A stretch of DNA of 64,000 nucleotides from Chaenocephalus aceratus (lineage: Eukaryota > Chordata > Actinopteri > Perciformes > Channichthyidae), in the NCBI GenBank assembly GCA_023974075.1, contig CM043798.1, positions 5,031,397 through 5,095,396 of the forward strand. Reading direction: 5' to 3'. Positions 52,027 to 64,000 of the stretch are shown here, piece by piece (position 1 is the stretch's first letter; every line of letters starts with the position of its first letter). The position numbers were made by a program, and so were the translations under genes. The notes below the pieces were generated by a model that saw only the letters and a list, made by a program, of their open reading frames with translations, was not told where the DNA came from and made no database searches.

Positions 52027-53345
52027 CAGGGCCGCCTTAATGCACGGGCTGACCTGGGCTGAAGCCCAGGGGCCTACGGAGATCGGGGGCCTATCATGAG
52101 CCAATACAATTTTTTAAATTTTTTTTAAATAAACAAAGTCTTGGCTTTCAGAATATGAAACTTTTATTTCCAAAATCACACGATAAATAAATGTTTGTAG
52201 CTTGTAAAGGGAAGAAGACAGCTCTCCCTCGCCACTCTGCTGTTCTGCTGTTCCCCTCCCTCCGCTGAAATTATGAATGTAAGCGTATAGTAATCATAGA
52301 TAACACGGCAGGGTCCGTTACAGTTTGTTTTCATCTGGTTTCAAATAAACAAAGTCTTGGCTTTCAGAATATTAAACTTGTTTAGGCAAATTCAGATGAT
52401 AAATACAACGTTGAAGCTTCGGCATAATTACAAGCGGAGAACGGAGTAACTTGACGTCACAGCAGGCATAACAACAGCCGGTGTTTCTCACGAGTGTTTT
52501 CCCCGAGAAACAAACACAATACACACAAACGCAAAAATACACAAACACACACACGTATACACACACACACTCGCGAGCTTCCCCCAGACCAGTAATCCAA
52601 ACAAAAATATCTTCCCTCCGTAGTATTTTGATCATTTGTTCCGCTAATCAATCAGATCGATGGATTCCAGAGATGACTCCGTAACAGTCAGTGGGCACCA
52701 CTCAACAGCCAATCAGAATGAGAATATGTTTCACATGTGACTTATTCAAATTGCGAGTGATTGAGTGACAGATGAAGGTTGTTTAGGAGAAAATGTCGGA
52801 GAAGAAAAAGTTTGAGAGTGGCGCTCGGGAAAGGAAATTGTTGAGGGAAAAGGAGTTTCGAGACAAGCTGCTATTACAAAGCATGCCGAAGCTTACAGGT
52901 TATTTTAAACCTGTAGGCCAGGATGAGGAGGAAGGACAGATGAGTTCTGTACCGATAGGCCCCCGATCTCCGTAGGCCCCTGGGCTTCAGCCCAGGTCAG
53001 CCCGTGCATCAAGGCGGCCCTGGCGGGGCCTCGGAGCCAAGTAGGCCGTCTGGTTCTGATAGCGATGGAGTAGCCGGAGAGGAAAAACAGACAGGAGGGA
53101 TGTTGGAGGAGATGGAGAGGACGACGAGGACTTGCTACGTGGAGGGGAGCCAACGGCAACCGGACAAATACATGAGGGGGCCCGATACGTCACTCATCTG
53201 GAGGAGAGGACCAGGCGCGCAGAGCAGAGTGGAGAAGTGCGATCACAGAGCCTGCCGAGGCTATACATGACTTTCATTTGTTGTTTAAATAGGGGGCCTA
53301 CAAAACCCAAGCCCCAGGGCCTGATGGCAGGTTAAGGAGGGCCTG
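52027..53345. mobile_element. Composite hAT derivative with transposase N-terminus
   Basis: Starts CAGGGCCGCCTTAATGCACG and ends GGTTAAGGAGGGCCTG. Inside, 52955-53022 is a second, inverted copy of the left 70 bp (GGGGCCTACGGAGATCGGGG on the other strand). Between them a plus-strand frame (52793-52975) encodes a hAT-like N-terminus. A stretch around 52127-52163 is repeated at 52338-52380 (AAACAAAGTCTTGGCTTTCA), showing an internal duplication. No 8-bp target duplication was found. Confidence 0.7.
52793..52954 (+). pseudogene. hAT transposase N-terminal fragment
   Basis: Encodes MSEKKKFESGARERKLLREK and then LLQSMPKLTGYFKPVGQDEE, a Lys/Glu/Arg-rich start followed by the short hydrophobic patch seen at the N-terminus of ZMYM1-like hAT transposases. 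It is cut at 52955 by an inverted terminal segment. Similar composition resumes after 53022, so a terminus appears to have inserted into the coding region. Zinc finger and catalytic domains are absent. Confidence 0.55.
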
Positions 53346-54203
53346 CATACAGTGTGTTGTAAATAAAGGGCTGGAGCTACAGTCGTCTCCAGTAAAATGT
53401 CTCTGTCCCTAAACATTGTTTCTGGAGTAAAGAGCTTTGATGGAGGGAGAGAAGGAGAGATCACTTCCTTCTGATCTTCTGTTTATGGCTGATGGAAACA
53501 GAGCTCTGCTTCAGCCTGGTGAGCGACTCAGCCTCTGTTCATCAACATACTACACTGCTGTACACTTGTTTTATTTATAATGTTTAGCATTTAGAGGATA
53601 TCTTAAGTGAAGTTATTTGTACTCAAACCAAAACATAACTTTTCTACAAAAAACATTCTAGGCATAGTTTTGAATTTTAGAATTGTGGTTGTATATTTGT
53701 TGTACTATTTTGTAGTCAGGGAATACAGACAGGGGTATGGGCAGGGGGGCAACACATGTATGCTGTGTATGGGGGCATGAGCGACATATTTGATATCCCA
53801 AAACAAAGGCCAACTTCTGCTGGTCTGGACCGCTCAGATTGTTTGTGTCCTTGTGTGATGTTGGGGTTTTAGAGGGGGAGAAACTGACGTGTTCTGCAAG
53901 GTAACATTGTTATTGTTGTCTGGTAGCTTTGGTGAGTGGATGAACACTGGCTGTGAACATATTTTAAATAAATCATACAATTAGACCTATATAGATTTAT
54001 TTTGGGTTCAAGTATGTACACGTCAGCACATCGCACAGCTCACTTTCTGGGTTTCCAATCTGTGGACGTGCTGACTGCAGGACTGTACGTACCTCATGAA
54101 ACCTCTGAACAACCTAGCAATAACTAAGGCTTTTGTTGTTGTGTTATCCTGGGGACGGTTTCTTTTTGATGGTGCAGTATTTTAGTCTGACCTGCTCTCT
54201 CAC
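53346..54203. other. Region downstream of last recognised gramd1b exon
   Basis: No gene or element is recognised. Given the phase-0 donor at 54204, a further gramd1b exon is expected on the minus strand here or beyond; no matching MKxSL..L-like coding stretch was found. Confidence 0.4.
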
Positions 54204-62701
<8,498 letters not shown>

Positions 62702-64000
62702 CTGCAGGAGAACATCTGACAATTAAACTTCAAGGGACCCTGAGAAGTGTTTGAGCACGGCTACATATCTAATCTATCTGTTTTGTTTGTATGATAAAAA
62801 CTTCACACACTTCGGCTGATGAACAGTCAGTTGTAGAATTACACAGAAAAACTGTTTAAAATCAGCTTCGAAAATATAGAAGGTCACGATTTCTCAATCA
62901 CGGTTCACATCACGACTGAGCACAATATGCCATTTCATATTTAGAAAAACAGAGGGCTTGTAGTCGTTTAAAGAGATGTAAGTTCAGCCCTAACAATGCA
63001 TTCCTTCATGTTTCACTTTTACGGTACTTATTTTGATGCAGACCATTTTTTGAAATTGGTAATTATGTTATATCAAATCAAATATAACCAGCAATCTGGG
63101 GTATTTCTTAAAACATCTTTGTTTCAATATGTTATCTTTTTGCTGCATTCATTGCCTACGATAGAAACACAAGCATCAACATCACGATAAGGGAAGCGGA
63201 GACGGCCCTGTTCCGAGCCAACAAAGACACACAGCAGAAATACAGCATTGAAGGGTTGGAGCTGACAGCTGGCATCAATAAGGGAAAGGGGTAGCATTAG
63301 TAAAGACTGAGGAGCTATCACTTAAGATTTGTTGGAAAATATCCAGAATATCACAGGCTAAAATGCAAGGGCATCAAATCTGTTTATTTCAGCTCAGTTT
63401 TAGCAAAACAACCGTAATACAATCTCCCCCATTGGCAACAAAGCCCAGTCAGTCTGAAGTGGTAATCTTCTTCTCTTGTTCTCACCAGAGCACTGAAGGG
63501 CTGTATGTTCAGCGCCCTACCGCACACCCACATCCACAACTCTACCCCAACATGGAGATCATTCTGTAGATTGTGGATTTCCTTAACATCACTCGCCAGT
63601 TTAAAAGGAAACAAAAGAAAAAATCCCATGCCAAGTTCTCGTCTTTACTTTCACAGAGTGGCAATAAAAAGCATTCTGACTAGAAACATTACCAACATAG
63701 GATCTGCACGGCCCAGGACACGAGGGCTCCTGTTAGACAGGGTATGTTGGGACCAATCTGCATGGCATCAGTGATAATAGTGTTCTTTAGTGCCTATCTC
63801 AAATCCCAAGAGAGGTATTTAAAGAACCAACCCCAGCAACAACCTTTCACCCCACTTCCTTCTGCTAAACAATGTAGAAGTTTCTGCAGTCGAACCATCA
63901 GACTCGAGAGCAGCTTCATTTCAGAGTCAGACTACCCCTGAAGTAATCCTCAGTACTCATTACACAAAGTTTGGTTTTGTGATTTCGTATTTCTTAAAGG
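62702..64000 (-). other. gramd1b intron, no further feature
   Basis: Intron sequence up to the window edge. No upstream VASt or GRAM exon and no transposon with clear ends were recognised. Confidence 0.55.

Overview
The window is intergenic, intronic and exonic DNA from a vertebrate, almost certainly a teleost fish and probably a percomorph. The evidence is split, intron-containing vertebrate genes, very long CA/GT microsatellites, Rex1-, Rex3- and L2-type LINEs, tRNA-derived SINEs and many non-autonomous hAT transposons with clean 8-bp target-site duplications. No bacterial-style operon, rRNA, CRISPR or free-standing tRNA gene is visible. The species assignment is inference; the gene and repeat calls rest on sequence.

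Two host genes are present, both on the minus strand. (1) dact3, a Dapper/Dact family Wnt and Dishevelled modulator, is covered from its ATG at 46133 to its stop at 26881. It has exon 1 (45849-46133), a coiled-coil exon (30510-30633) and a large terminal exon (26881-28529) ending in the family's MTTV PDZ ligand. The small exon that other Dact genes carry before the last exon was not found, yet the flanking splice phases fit without it. (2) A gramd1b-like gene (Aster/GRAMD1 ER sterol transporter) contributes seven exons between 62701 and 54204: most of the VASt sterol-binding domain, a linker, the C-terminal transmembrane helix and a luminal tail. Its 5' half lies beyond the right edge, and its last exon was not recognised. 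dact3 lies downstream of it on the same strand.

The left 26 kb is a transposon graveyard. In order it holds a Rex3 LINE endonuclease fragment (395-1310), a broken tyrosine-recombinase (DIRS-order) retrotransposon (about 2276-5474) with a 1-kb, 40-bp minisatellite inside, a SINE, an L2 tail, a fold-back-like element (about 9751-12390), and a deeply nested block (13517-21490). In that block an L2 was hit by a Rex1 LINE. The Rex1 was then hit by a 3.4-kb hAT with a decayed transposase and by a second hAT, which in turn carries a third hAT-like element. A PIF/Harbinger-like MITE (22600-23236) and a 20-bp minisatellite (24826-25413) follow.

The introns and intergenic parts of the right 38 kb carry further hAT MITEs (31325-31848, 58318-59231, 59764-60110), a composite hAT derivative (52027-53345), a complete 3.2-kb fold-back element with about 500-bp inverted arms and a perfect 7-bp target duplication (54512-57743), and several unusually long CA/GT tracts. 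The two fold-back elements share internal blocks in rearranged orientation and are the most unusual structure in the window.
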